Positions 9,301-17,535 of a stretch of DNA of 64,000 nucleotides are shown piece after piece. The stretch covers positions 186,001 through 250,000 of the forward strand of contig JAVHLM010000003.1 of NCBI GenBank assembly GCA_031082125.1, read 5' to 3'. The position numbers and the translations under genes were made by a program. Each line of letters opens with the position of its first letter. The stretch's first letter is position 1. This stretch comes from Candidatus Eremiobacterota bacterium (GTDB lineage Bacteria; Vulcanimicrobiota; CADAWZ01; Ess09-12). Under the pieces are notes generated by a model. That model worked only from the letters and a program-made list of their open reading frames with translations. It had not been told where the DNA came from and ran no database searches.

Positions 9301-9702
9301 TTACTCTATAAGGCCCTGAACTGCATCATACTGAGGATATGATGACTTGCTGGTGCCCATAACCGACGTGTGGTAACTGCCACTGCACCAGGTTGTGTAC
9401 GCATCGGGTACCGTAGTGTACACATAAGAATAAGGATCTGTGCCTGCTGAAGCACATGTAGGAATCTGCTTAAGATAATTGGGCGTTACACCAGTCTTGG
9501 CACTGGGATACCTGCCCTGATTGTCAGTGGAATACATCTCCATTGCAGTACCTATGTTCTTCAGGTTGCTTTTGCAAGCGGTAAGCTGGCCCTGTGCACG
9601 AGCTCTAAGGAAATTAGGCACCAGAATGGCTGCCAGAATAGCAATAATTGCGATAACGATCATGAGCTCGATCAGGGTGAAACCCTTCTTCCTCTTTAAC
9701 AT
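9301..9702 (-). CDS. Type IV pilin (prepilin), probable major pilin
   Basis: 133 residues. It begins MLKRKKGFTLIELMIVIAI: a short positive leader, the GF cleavage site, Glu5 of the mature protein and the hydrophobic N-terminal helix, all diagnostic of class IV pilins and pseudopilins. The rest (about 105 residues) has two Cys (in TACKSN and PTCASAG) and a third in TWCSGS, and ends YDAVQGLIE. GGAGGTGAAATAG lies before the ATG. It has its own promoter and terminator, as expected for a highly expressed pilin. It resembles the second pilin-like gene at 43238-43663 along the whole length. Whether it is the major pilin or a pseudopilin cannot be told from sequence. Confidence 0.9.
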   Translation of the reverse strand: MLKRKKGFTLIELMIVIAIIAILAAILVPNFLRARAQGQLTACKSNLKNIGTAMEMYSTDNQGRYPSAKTGVTPNYLKQIPTCASAGTDPYSYVYTTVPDAYTTWCSGSYHTSVMGTSKSSYPQYDAVQGLIE

Positions 9703-9764
9703 TCTATTTCACCTCCTTTCACTTTTTTATCAGGAATTTCCCCACTGTTTTTCCTGCAATTCCT

Positions 9765-9793
9765 ATTATAGTATACTTGGGGAAGAAAATCAA
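9765..9793 (-). promoter_or_regulatory. Sigma-70-type promoter of the pilin gene
   Basis: On the minus strand TTGATT (9793-9788), a 17-base spacer and TATAAT (9770-9765). Transcription would start near 9758 and give a leader of about 55 bases before the pilin ATG at 9702. Confidence 0.75.
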
Positions 9794-9817
9794 TAGTTCA
9801 AGGTAAGTAGAATTTGA

Positions 9818-9835
9818 AAAAGGAGTAGTCCTTTT
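9818..9835 (-). terminator. Possible terminator after the sigma factor gene
   Basis: Perfect 7-bp stem AAAAGGA/TCCTTTT with a 4-base loop, 33 bases past the sigma gene stop. The minus-strand read ends in TCCTTTTTC. Short and A/T-rich, so only moderately convincing. Confidence 0.4.
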
Positions 9836-9867
9836 GACCTATGGAGAGCCCGGCAGAGCACTTTCCC

Positions 9868-10632
9868 TCAGTTTGCCCTGAAAAATTTTTTCATTCCTTC
9901 CACGGCCTTGCTCAAGACCCTCGAAACCTTCCTCTGCGAGATTCCCATTCTTTGTGCTATCTGCATCTGGGTAAGATCATAGTAAAAAAACAGGAACACC
10001 ACCTTCCGTTCAAAAAGCCTGAGATGCTCCAGTGCCTGTTTCAGGAGGATCATCTCATCATCGGGGAGCTTGAATGACTCGTAGGCAGGAGCGATGCTTT
10101 TTTCGAGGTCCCCCTCTCCCACTTCATCGAGAGAAACCCGATGGGTATTTCCCGACTCCTTTGCCTTCAGCACCTCCTTGACCTTGTGCTCGGGGATATT
10201 GAGCTCTCTCGAGACCGCCTCGGTGCTTGGCGGAGTCTGATGCTCCTGGAGGTGCTTCTCGATGAGCCTGTTGACACTCCCTGCAAGCTCGTTGAGCCAT
10301 CTCGGCCTCCTGGCCATTTCCACCTTGTCCCTGAGATAATGCTTCACTTCACCTTCTATCCAGTGGGATGCGAAAGTGGAAAATTTGATGCCCCGCTCCA
10401 CATCATAAAGATCAACGGCTTTGATGAGGCCGATATAAGCCACCTGAAGGAGATCGTCATTGGACTCCCCCAGGTTTCTGTATTTCCTCACCACCGGCTT
10501 CGCCAGGTCGAGATGCCTGCTGATGAGCGTATGCCTCAGAAAAGGATCCCTGGAGCGGGAATAGTCCCTGAAGAGCTCCTCATCATGCCCTTCTGCTGAA
10601 GGAGGTGAATTCTTTTCCATGAGGGTGAACAT
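9868..10632 (-). CDS. RNA polymerase sigma factor, sigma-70 family group 3 type
   Basis: Directs RNA polymerase to a subset of promoters. Region 2 is clear (DDLLQVAYIGLIKAVDLYDVE, then FSTFASHWIEGEVKHYLRDK for 2.3-2.4), followed by region 3 with an HTH (PSTEAVSRELNIPEHKVKEVL) and region 4 (DLTQMQIAQRMGISQRKVSRVL). The layout matches the SigB/SigF/SigG/FliA group and lacks region 1.1 of the primary sigma. I place the start at the ATG at 10632; an upstream TTG at 10704 has no ribosome site and abuts a strong hairpin. No anti-sigma factor gene is adjacent. Its place among pilus genes suggests control of surface functions, without proof. Confidence 0.88.
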   Translation of the reverse strand: MFTLMEKNSPPSAEGHDEELFRDYSRSRDPFLRHTLISRHLDLAKPVVRKYRNLGESNDDLLQVAYIGLIKAVDLYDVERGIKFSTFASHWIEGEVKHYLRDKVEMARRPRWLNELAGSVNRLIEKHLQEHQTPPSTEAVSRELNIPEHKVKEVLKAKESGNTHRVSLDEVGEGDLEKSIAPAYESFKLPDDEMILLKQALEHLRLFERKVVFLFFYYDLTQMQIAQRMGISQRKVSRVLSKAVEGMKKFFRAN

Positions 10633-10708
10633 TTCTTTTCTGTGCTCTCTATACCCTGCTGCACCCCGGACCGGCATCCCGATGGCCCGGTTTACACCTG
10701 GCAATAGA

Positions 10709-10746
10709 AACCACAGAGAGGATAGCTGCCTATCCCCTCTGTGGTT
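10709..10746 (-). terminator. Strong hairpin, terminator of the pilB-pilT-pilC operon
   Basis: Sixteen-base-pair stem (10709-10724 with 10731-10746, one mismatch, loop of 6) located 103 bases past the pilC stop. The minus strand continues TTTCTATTG, so the U-run is imperfect. It separates pilC from the sigma gene. Confidence 0.65.
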
Positions 10747-10848
10747 ATTTCATTATCAGTATGTTCAGGGCGAAGCCCATTCAGATTGTCAAGAGTATGC
10801 CCGGACTCTCCTTTGCTTTCATTCGCTGCCGGTAAATGCCTCTCTCTC

Positions 10849-12075
10849 CTAGTGAAGAGTTCCAATCAGCTGGTAGAGCGGCAGGAACACCGATATAACG
10901 ATGAAGCCTACAATACCGCCCATGCCCACGATCATGATCGGCTCAAGCATCGAAGTGAGCGAGGCGAGCATATATTCCACCTCAGTGTCATAGAAGTCGG
11001 ATATTTTGGATAACATAGCATCCAGGTTTCCTGTTTCCTCACCGACTGCGACCATCTGGGTGACCATGGGAGGGAACATGCCGCTTGAGCCAAGAGGCGA
11101 GGCGATGCTTTCACCTTCCCTGATGCTCTCCCTGATTTTTCCCACTGTCAATGCAATTATTTCGTTACCTGACGCCTTTCCCACGATTTCCAGAGCCTGC
11201 ATGATAGGCACGCCGGAACTGAGAAGGGTTCCCAGCGTTCTGCAGAAGCGTGAGATAGCCACTTTTTTGTTGAGCAGGCCGAACACGGGTATGTTGAGAC
11301 GCAGCAGATCATACTGCTTTCTTCCGAAGGGTGTCTGAATATACCTGTTGAAGGCAAAACCGCCCAGGACAAAGAGGCCAAGGGCAGGGAAGACCACCCA
11401 GGGATTCTTTGCTCCCTTGGTAATCATCATCAGAATCTTGGTAGGGAGGGGAAGCGTAAGATTCATACCCTCAAAAAGTGAAACGAATGTCGGCAAAATG
11501 TATGTCACTAGGAAAAACACGATGCCAAGGGCCATGACCAAAATCACGCAGGGATAAGTAAGGGCTGATTTCACCTTCTTCTTGAGGCTGAAATCCTTCT
11601 CCATGAAGTTTGCCAAACGCTCAAGCACTTCATCGAGCACACCGCCCATCTCGCCTGCTTTCACCATGCTGATATAGAGGGTGCTGAATATGGTGGGATG
11701 CTTGCCCAGTGCGTTGGAAAGCGTTGAGCCGCCTTCCACATCCCTTCTCACCTGGATAAGTGTCTGCTGAAGCTTCTTGTCTTCAGTCTGCTCGGACAGG
11801 ATATCCAGACAGCGCACCATGGCAAGACCGGCATTGATCATGGTGGCAAACTGACGGCTGAACACTGTAAGCGCCTGTTCGTTGACCTTCCGAAGCTTCT
11901 GATACCACGCCATTACATCAGTCTGGCTACCGCTGACAGCTTTTTCCTTGATATTGATAACAGTGTATCTGGATTCCTGAAGCTTCTGGGTAGCGGCCCT
12001 TACGTTGGGCGCTTCAATGGTGTCCCTCCTCAGTTGTCCCGTGGCATCTCTTGCTTCATATACAAAAACGGGCAT
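10849..12075 (-). CDS. pilC: Type IV pilus inner-membrane platform protein PilC
   Basis: Polytopic platform protein that couples the PilB/PilT motors to pilin insertion and removal. The 408-residue length is typical for the GspF/PilC family. Two T2SSF domains are visible: the first starts at FSRQFATMINAGLAMVRCLDIL (about 72) and the second at FCRTLGTLLSSGVPIMQALEIV (about 275). Membrane segments lie near 170-195, 215-240 and at the C-terminus (GGIVGFIVISVFLPLYQLIG). AAGGGAGGT precedes the ATG at 12075. It follows pilT, separated by 141 bases that hold a tiny reading frame with its own ribosome site. Confidence 0.95.
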   Translation of the reverse strand: MPVFVYEARDATGQLRRDTIEAPNVRAATQKLQESRYTVINIKEKAVSGSQTDVMAWYQKLRKVNEQALTVFSRQFATMINAGLAMVRCLDILSEQTEDKKLQQTLIQVRRDVEGGSTLSNALGKHPTIFSTLYISMVKAGEMGGVLDEVLERLANFMEKDFSLKKKVKSALTYPCVILVMALGIVFFLVTYILPTFVSLFEGMNLTLPLPTKILMMITKGAKNPWVVFPALGLFVLGGFAFNRYIQTPFGRKQYDLLRLNIPVFGLLNKKVAISRFCRTLGTLLSSGVPIMQALEIVGKASGNEIIALTVGKIRESIREGESIASPLGSSGMFPPMVTQMVAVGEETGNLDAMLSKISDFYDTEVEYMLASLTSMLEPIMIVGMGGIVGFIVISVFLPLYQLIGTLH

Positions 12076-12093
12076 CTTACCTTGACCTCCCTT

Positions 12094-12153
12094 TTATATT
12101 TTGGTTAAATCAGCAACAATAAGTATTGCAAATGGTATCAGGAACCACCACAT
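12094..12153 (-). CDS. 19-residue hydrophobic micropeptide between pilT and pilC
   Basis: Very short frame, MWWFLIPFAILIVADLTKI. The ribosome site is near perfect (AAAAGGAGGT, 7 bases before the ATG), and the stop TAA is 18 bases before the pilC ATG. The peptide is one short membrane helix with a Trp-Trp start and a Lys near the end. Its place in the pil motor operon suggests a small partner of PilC or PilT. I do not recognise a family. The strong ribosome site is the main argument that it is translated; a leader peptide for pilC is the alternative. Confidence 0.5.
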   Translation of the reverse strand: MWWFLIPFAILIVADLTKI

Positions 12154-12216
12154 AATTCCACCTCCTTTTCATAAAATTTGATGAGGGACATATACAAAAA
12201 CATATTCTGTTATAAG

Positions 12217-13344
12217 CTACTTCTTTCCGCCGGATTTTCCTCCTCCTCCGCTCCCTCCCGAGGAGGTTCCCTCGATCATTCTCCTCAGATCCTCGGGATG
12301 CATGGTATGGTTTATGGCATCCTCGTAGGTAATCTGCTTGCTTAAATAGAGATCAAGGAGCGACTGCTCCATGGTCTGCATTCCTACCTTTGCGCCTGTC
12401 TGGAGCGCATTATACACCTGGTGCGATTTTCCTTCTCTTATAAGGTTTCTGATAGCTGACGAGGCAAGCATGACTTCAACACAGGGAACTCTTCCCACGC
12501 CGCTTGCATGAGGTATGAGCTGCTGCGAGAACACCGCCTCAAGCACTCCTGCGAGCTGGATTCTTATCTGCTGCTGGTGATGAGGCGGGAAGACATCAAT
12601 GATTCTGTCCACTGTCTGCGATGCATCGGAAGTATGGAGCGTTGAAAAGACGAGATGTCCTGTCTCGGCTGCCGTGAGGGTGCCGGAGATAGTGTCCAGA
12701 TCTCGCATCTCTCCCACGAGGATCACGTCGGGGTCCTCTCTCAGGACTCCCCTGAGTGCGTTGAGCCAGCTCTGCGTATCCTGCCCGAGCTCTCTCTGGT
12801 TCACCATGGATTTCTTGTGGGGATGCACATACTCAATGGGGTCTTCGATAGTGATGATATGATTGCTGCGCTCGCTGTTGATAAGGTCGATCATGCAGGC
12901 AAGCGTGGTGGATTTTCCCATGCCTGTTGCTCCTGTGACAAGAACGAGCCCATGGGGCTTTCTTACTATCTCCTCTATGATGCCCGGAAGATGGAGCTCC
13001 TGACGGGAAGGGACGGTGCTGGGAATCGCGCGCAGCGATGCTCCCACCACGCCTCTCTGCTTGAACACGTTAACCCTGAAACGGCCGAAGCCTCTCACCC
13101 CGTGCGAGCAGTCAAGCTCCCAGGTCTTTTCGAACTTTTCCTTCTGTTTGTCATTGAGAATACTATACACCAGCCGCTTCGTATCATCAGGCATCAAGCG
13201 GGCATACTCGGTGGGCACAAGCCTTCCGCTCACTCTCAGCATCGGCGGCAATCCCACGGTAAGATGGAGATCCGACGCATTTCTCTCAACGGTTACCTTG
13301 AGAAGGTCATCCATCGTGAATTTTAACGGTTCTGCCACTGCCAT
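12217..13344 (-). CDS. pilT: Twitching motility retraction ATPase PilT
   Basis: Hexameric ATPase that depolymerises the pilus. The 375-residue protein carries the N-terminal PAS-like region, the Walker A loop GATGMGKST (the usual form is GPTGSGKST), the Asp box IITIEDPIEYVH, Walker B DVILVGEMRD, the His box TGHLVFSTLHT, and the PilT-specific AIRNLIRE motif near the end, which is needed for retraction. A Gly/Ser/Lys-rich tail (GGSGGGGKSGGKK) follows and is not usual. I use the ATG at 13344 because AAGGAG lies 9 bases upstream; a GTG at 13350 is too close. It follows pilB by 24 bases. Confidence 0.95.
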   Translation of the reverse strand: MAVAEPLKFTMDDLLKVTVERNASDLHLTVGLPPMLRVSGRLVPTEYARLMPDDTKRLVYSILNDKQKEKFEKTWELDCSHGVRGFGRFRVNVFKQRGVVGASLRAIPSTVPSRQELHLPGIIEEIVRKPHGLVLVTGATGMGKSTTLACMIDLINSERSNHIITIEDPIEYVHPHKKSMVNQRELGQDTQSWLNALRGVLREDPDVILVGEMRDLDTISGTLTAAETGHLVFSTLHTSDASQTVDRIIDVFPPHHQQQIRIQLAGVLEAVFSQQLIPHASGVGRVPCVEVMLASSAIRNLIREGKSHQVYNALQTGAKVGMQTMEQSLLDLYLSKQITYEDAINHTMHPEDLRRMIEGTSSGGSGGGGKSGGKK

Positions 13345-13368
13345 GCGCACTGTCTCCTTATCTGTTTT

Positions 13369-15105
13369 TTACATTTCCTGGCCTTCGATGTAGACCACCC
13401 TGAGGCATTCCTCGATAGTGGTCACGCCGTCGAGCACTTTTCTCAGACCATCATCAGGCATGGTTTTCATGCCTTCTTCTACGGCACACTGCTTGATTTC
13501 CGCCGTGGAGGCACGCTGGAGAATGAGGCCTCTGACACGGTCAGAGATCATGAGCAGCTCATGAATGCCCGTTCTTCCCTTGTAGCCTGTCATCTTGCAA
13601 TGATCACAGCCTCTTCCCCTGTAGAAGGTAATCTCTGAATCCGTGTAAGCCGTGAGGCCGAACCTTCTCACCGACTCTATAGGCGGTGCATATGATTCCT
13701 TGCAGTTGGGGCAGATACAGCGGGCAAGCCTCTGGGCGAGTATGCCGATTATTGACGAGGAACAGAGGAAAGGCTCCACTCCCATCTCAATAAGACGGGT
13801 AATGGCACCAGCAGAGTCATTGGTATGAAGGGTGCTCAGCACCAGATGTCCCGTAAGAGCAGCTTCAATACCGATCTTTGCCGTTTCTGAGTCTCTAATC
13901 TCGCCGACCATGATGATATCGGGGTCCTGCCTGAGGAATGACCTGAGGGCCGAGGCAAAGGTGAGGCCCGCTTTCATATTCTGCTGAACCTGGTTGATTC
14001 CCTGAATCTGGTATTCCACGGGGTCTTCTACGGTAAGGATATTCACTTCGCCCCTGTTCAGCTTGTTGAGAATAGAGTAAAGGGAGGTGGATTTCCCTGA
14101 GCCGGTGGGTCCCGTCACCAGGATCATCCCGTAGGGCTTCTCCACGACGTTTTCCAGCGCGCTCTGCACATCAGGATAAAAGCCCAGCTTATTGAGACCA
14201 AGCATGACTGAGCCTTTGTCCAGGATTCTCATGACCACCTTCTCTCCGTGGACCGTGGGGACCGTCGAGACGCGGAGGTCGAATTCGCGGTTGTCATGCT
14301 TGAGATGGATCTTTCCATCCTGGGGAATCCTGCGCTCGGCGATATCAAGGTTAGACATGATCTTGATACGGGAGATCATCGGCGCCTGAATGTGCTTGGG
14401 AGGCTGCATCACGTCATGGAGCACACCGTCAACACGGTAGCGCACCCTTACCGCCTTTTGCTCAGGCTCGATATGTATGTCAGAGGCCTTATCATTGATT
14501 GCCTGCGAGATGATAAGGTTCACCACGCGGACAATAGGCGCCTCATCGACAAGTTCCTTCAGTTTGTCGAGAGCAATCTCTTCCTCCACGGCATCATCGA
14601 CTTCAACGGGGCCGAAATCTGCGGCGCTGATATCCTTCACCGTTTCTTCCACTTCGGCAAGATCCGTCACGCCGAACTGCCTGTTGATGGCCTTCAGGAT
14701 AGCGTCCTCCGTTGAAATCACCGGTTCAATGTCAAAGCCGGTGATAAGCCTTATGTCGTCGATGGCGATCACGTTGAGGGGATCGACCATGGCGAGGGTC
14801 AGCTTGTTCTCTTTCTGGGCTATAGGTATGACCTTGTAGCGCTGCGCAAGGTGCTCCGGGATCGAGCGGGCGAGCTCGGGGTCAAGGTCGAAGTCGTCAA
14901 GATCCACGAAATCGACGCCCATCTGCTTGCCTATCACTTCCGTGATATCCTTCTCGGTGACAAAGCCCATGCTCACCAGAATTTTCTGCACGGTTTCATT
15001 GACCCTGTTGCTCTGATCGACGGCTTTCTGGAACTGCCGCTCGGTCACAAGGCCGTTTTCCACAAGGAGCTCACCAATATCTTTTTTCAGAGAGCGAGAA
15101 ATCAT
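13369..15105 (-). CDS. pilB: Type IV pilus extension ATPase PilB
   Basis: Motor ATPase for pilus polymerisation. 578 residues: an N-terminal MshEN-like domain (about 1-150, beginning with repeats such as LLVENGLVTERQFQKAV), then the GspE/PilB core with Walker A GPTGSGKST, IEDPVEYQIQG, Walker B DIIMVGEIRD and LSTLHTNDS. A zinc motif of two cysteine pairs (CICPNC and CDHC, spaced about 45 residues) is typical of PilB. Normal length. First gene of pilB-pilT-pilC, behind a recognisable promoter. Confidence 0.95.
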   Translation of the reverse strand: MISRSLKKDIGELLVENGLVTERQFQKAVDQSNRVNETVQKILVSMGFVTEKDITEVIGKQMGVDFVDLDDFDLDPELARSIPEHLAQRYKVIPIAQKENKLTLAMVDPLNVIAIDDIRLITGFDIEPVISTEDAILKAINRQFGVTDLAEVEETVKDISAADFGPVEVDDAVEEEIALDKLKELVDEAPIVRVVNLIISQAINDKASDIHIEPEQKAVRVRYRVDGVLHDVMQPPKHIQAPMISRIKIMSNLDIAERRIPQDGKIHLKHDNREFDLRVSTVPTVHGEKVVMRILDKGSVMLGLNKLGFYPDVQSALENVVEKPYGMILVTGPTGSGKSTSLYSILNKLNRGEVNILTVEDPVEYQIQGINQVQQNMKAGLTFASALRSFLRQDPDIIMVGEIRDSETAKIGIEAALTGHLVLSTLHTNDSAGAITRLIEMGVEPFLCSSSIIGILAQRLARCICPNCKESYAPPIESVRRFGLTAYTDSEITFYRGRGCDHCKMTGYKGRTGIHELLMISDRVRGLILQRASTAEIKQCAVEEGMKTMPDDGLRKVLDGVTTIEECLRVVYIEGQEM

Positions 15106-15148
15106 TATTTCACCAACTTAGAAGTTTTTCTGCATACTCTTCAGAGTG

Positions 15149-15178
15149 ATTATAACATACTGCGCTGCGGTTCTGCAA
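15149..15178 (-). promoter_or_regulatory. Promoter of the pilB-pilT-pilC operon
   Basis: Minus strand: TTGCAG (15178-15173), 18-base spacer, TATAAT (15154-15149) preceded by TGT, an extended -10. The start of transcription near 15142 leaves a leader of about 37 bases before the pilB ATG. Confidence 0.7.
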
Positions 15179-15204
15179 GAACTTTGTTAGAAGTTCAACA
15201 GAGG

Positions 15205-15738
15205 TCACAAATTTCCTTCCTTGGCCTGTAACATTTTTTTCGGTATTTTAGCCTTCAGCGGGTGAAGAATGCCCTTTTTCTTCATCCTGAACAATATAAG
15301 TTTCTCTGCAGTCCTCTGGAGAATCGTCGCATAGAATTCTCTCTTGTCCACGGGAAGCACCAGGATGGTGAGAAGTCCCAGCCTGTTGCCGCCAAGCACG
15401 TCGGTAAAGAGCTGATCGCCTATCACCACGGTGCGGCCGAACCTGCTGTTGAGCATTTTTATTGCTGCGATAAATGATTTTTTTCTCGGCTTAACCGCTT
15501 TTGGGATAGCGGGAATGTCCAGCAGCTTCTCAAAGTAGCGTACCCTTCCCCTCAGCACGCAATTTGAGACTATGCACATCTTGAAACCCAGGTTCTTGGC
15601 GCTTTTCAGCCACTCCATGAGCTCAGGCCTCATCTCCTTTGAGCGCCACCCTACCAGGGTGTTGTCAAGATCAAAGATAAGGGTATCGTACCCGTGCTCC
15701 TTGAGGTGATGGAGGTCAATAAACTCCACCCTTTCCAT
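15205..15738 (-). CDS. YqeG-family HAD IIIA-type phosphatase
   Basis: Small HAD phosphatase (family members include phosphatidylglycerophosphate phosphatases). The sequence shows motif I DLDNTLVGW with the nucleophile Asp, motif II VSNC, Lys in KPRKKSF, and motif IV GDQLFTDVLGGNRLG. The first ATG is at 15738, but the family's conserved N-terminus (L-x-P-D-x10-13-LKE) is also encoded upstream in the same frame as LLYPDFF, with no ATG, GTG or TTG before the in-frame stop. The true start may be an ATT at 15768, which has GAGGTG 5 bases before it, in the overlap with the udk stop. Substrate not known from sequence. Confidence 0.85.
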   Translation of the reverse strand: MERVEFIDLHHLKEHGYDTLIFDLDNTLVGWRSKEMRPELMEWLKSAKNLGFKMCIVSNCVLRGRVRYFEKLLDIPAIPKAVKPRKKSFIAAIKMLNSRFGRTVVIGDQLFTDVLGGNRLGLLTILVLPVDKREFYATILQRTAEKLILFRMKKKGILHPLKAKIPKKMLQAKEGNL

Positions 15739-15777
15739 GAAAAAATCGGGATAAAGCAGGTCTAAAATCTCTACACC

Positions 15778-16398
15778 TCACATCCCCATAAGAATTGAAC
15801 GGATCTTTGTGGTGAGTATGTCTATTGCCACCGTGTTCTGTCCTCCGCCGGGAATGATGATATCGGCGTATCTCTTTGTCGGCTCCACAAACTGGAGATG
15901 CATGGGCCTCACCACTTCCATATACTGCTCGATTACCTCTTCAACGGCCCTTCCCCGCTCCATGATATCTCTTTTCAGGCGCCTGATAAACCTTTCATCG
16001 GCATCAGTATCGACAAAGATTTTTATATCCAGGAGCTCCCTTATACGCCTGTCCTCAAGTATCAGTATCCCTTCAACGATGACAATCTCCCTGGGCTCTA
16101 TGTGCTTGATCTCCTTCTGTCGTGAATAAGTGATGTACGAGTAAATCGGCAGGTCAATGGCATCACCTTCCGAAAGTCTCTTGATATGTTCAACTAGGAG
16201 ATCATTGTCAAAGGCAAAAGGGTGATCATAATTTATTTTCTTGCGCTCCTCCCACGAAAGGTGGCTCTGGTCAATATAATAGGAGTCCTGGGGGATCATT
16301 ATCACCTTGTCGGGGGGAAGATCCTGGATTATCTTCTTGACCACCGTCGTCTTGCCGGAACCCGTTCCCCCTGCAACACCTATAGTTTTCTTCTTCAT
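15778..16398 (-). CDS. udk: Uridine kinase
   Basis: Phosphorylates uridine and cytidine in pyrimidine salvage. 206 residues from the ATG at 16398. P-loop GVAGGTGSGKTT at the N-terminus, then PQDSYYIDQSH and the NYDHPFAFDN motif with the substrate-binding Asp/His, and IFVDTDADERFIRRLKRDI for the lid arginines; all typical of uridine kinase rather than phosphoribulokinase. GAGGGAG lies 9 bases before the ATG. A GTG at 16419 overlaps the stop of a 30-codon frame upstream (GTGA), so coupling is possible. Its stop is next to the start of the YqeG-like gene. Confidence 0.93.
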   Translation of the reverse strand: MKKKTIGVAGGTGSGKTTVVKKIIQDLPPDKVIMIPQDSYYIDQSHLSWEERKKINYDHPFAFDNDLLVEHIKRLSEGDAIDLPIYSYITYSRQKEIKHIEPREIVIVEGILILEDRRIRELLDIKIFVDTDADERFIRRLKRDIMERGRAVEEVIEQYMEVVRPMHLQFVEPTKRYADIIIPGGGQNTVAIDILTTKIRSILMGM

Positions 16399-16415
16399 CG
16401 CGCCAGACTCCCTCT

Positions 16416-16508
16416 TCACGCCTCAAGGCAGGACTCAGGACCTTCTTTTGAAAGCTTTTCCTTTAATGGAGTATTTTGCATGGCACGGCAAAATCCCTCG
16501 TGACCCAT
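16416..16508 (-). CDS. Possible 30-residue small protein between mltG and udk
   Basis: Short frame starting MGHEGFCRAMQNTPLKEK and ending SCLEA. AGGGAAG precedes the ATG at 16508, and its TGA overlaps a GTG in frame with udk in the GTGA pattern typical of coupled genes. The peptide is hydrophilic and has two Cys. I recognise no family. The spacing fits an operon gene, but a chance frame in a 100-base gap is possible. Confidence 0.3.
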   Translation of the reverse strand: MGHEGFCRAMQNTPLKEKLSKEGPESCLEA

Positions 16509-16521
16509 AAAGGCTTCCCTG

Positions 16522-17535
16522 TCAGTCTTTTCTGTACCTGTGGAGTGCTTCCTGGTGATCATGAAAGGTGGTGGAAAACACGTGGGATCCGTCTCCCTTT
16601 ACTTCATCGACGACATAGTAAAGAGAGGGGACATCCCCGGGGGAACAGGCGGCCTTGAAAGATTTTATGCCCGGATTACAGATCGGCCCGGGAGGCAATC
16701 CCTGATGCAGATAGGTGTTATAAGGTGATTCTATCTCCAGATCGTCAAAGGAAAGGACAGGCTTTGTCCTTCCAAGGGCATACTGCACAGTGGCATCGCA
16801 CTGGAGAAGCATTCCCTTCCTGAGACGGTTGTAATACACTGCGGCAATAAGGGGACGCTCATGGTCAAGCCTTGCTTCCCTCTCCACCAGCGAGGCCATG
16901 GTCACCAGCTCGGGAAGGCTGAATTGAGCGGATAAGGCTGAAGCTTGGTAGAGAGGAAGTATCTGCTCCTCAAACCTCTGAAGCATCTTCTCTATAAGAA
17001 AATCCGGTTTTATACCGCAGGGAACCTGATAGGTATCAGGGAAAAGAAATCCCTCGGGATTCCCGATTGTGAGAGATCCCACCTGGAAAGAGCCCTGCTC
17101 CTTTAAGGCGGTCCGGAACTCTTCCGCCGTCATCACATGGGTAGATTCCAGGAGCACGGCGATATCCTCCACTGACGCTCCTTCGGGAGCCGTGAACGAC
17201 CGCTCCTTTACCTGGCCATTGACGAGCATTTTGAGGATGGCAAGAGAGTTCATAGCCGGGGTAAGCTCATAAGTCCCCGCCTTGATGCGATCCTCGGCCC
17301 GGGCAAGCCTCAAGAGAAGCCTGAAAGAGAGAGCATTGCCGATTATACGCTCATGGGCAAGATTTCGGGATATCTCCGCTGCGCTCTCCCCCGGTGAGAC
17401 CTGAAAAAGCACCGGTGCTCCCGTACCCTGAGGCATTACCATCGAGTAGGCCAAAAACATCAAAACGATGGTACAGAGGATAAAAAGAGCAAAAAGGAGC
17501 TTAAGGAGCTTCAGTATCTTCACAGGGAGCGTCAT
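16522..17535 (-). CDS. mltG: Endolytic murein transglycosylase MltG
   Basis: Membrane-anchored lytic transglycosylase that cuts nascent glycan chains. 337 residues with one N-terminal membrane segment (about 11-33), a LysM-like subdomain, and the YceG catalytic domain with SLVEREARLDHERPLIAAVYYNRL holding the catalytic Glu, followed by LQCDATVQYALG and SPYNTYLHQGLPPGPICNPG, which are signature motifs of the family. The start overlaps the 3' end of ruvX by 35 bases. The ruvX-mltG neighbourhood is common in bacteria. Confidence 0.95.
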   Translation of the reverse strand: MTLPVKILKLLKLLFALFILCTIVLMFLAYSMVMPQGTGAPVLFQVSPGESAAEISRNLAHERIIGNALSFRLLLRLARAEDRIKAGTYELTPAMNSLAILKMLVNGQVKERSFTAPEGASVEDIAVLLESTHVMTAEEFRTALKEQGSFQVGSLTIGNPEGFLFPDTYQVPCGIKPDFLIEKMLQRFEEQILPLYQASALSAQFSLPELVTMASLVEREARLDHERPLIAAVYYNRLRKGMLLQCDATVQYALGRTKPVLSFDDLEIESPYNTYLHQGLPPGPICNPGIKSFKAACSPGDVPSLYYVVDEVKGDGSHVFSTTFHDHQEALHRYRKD

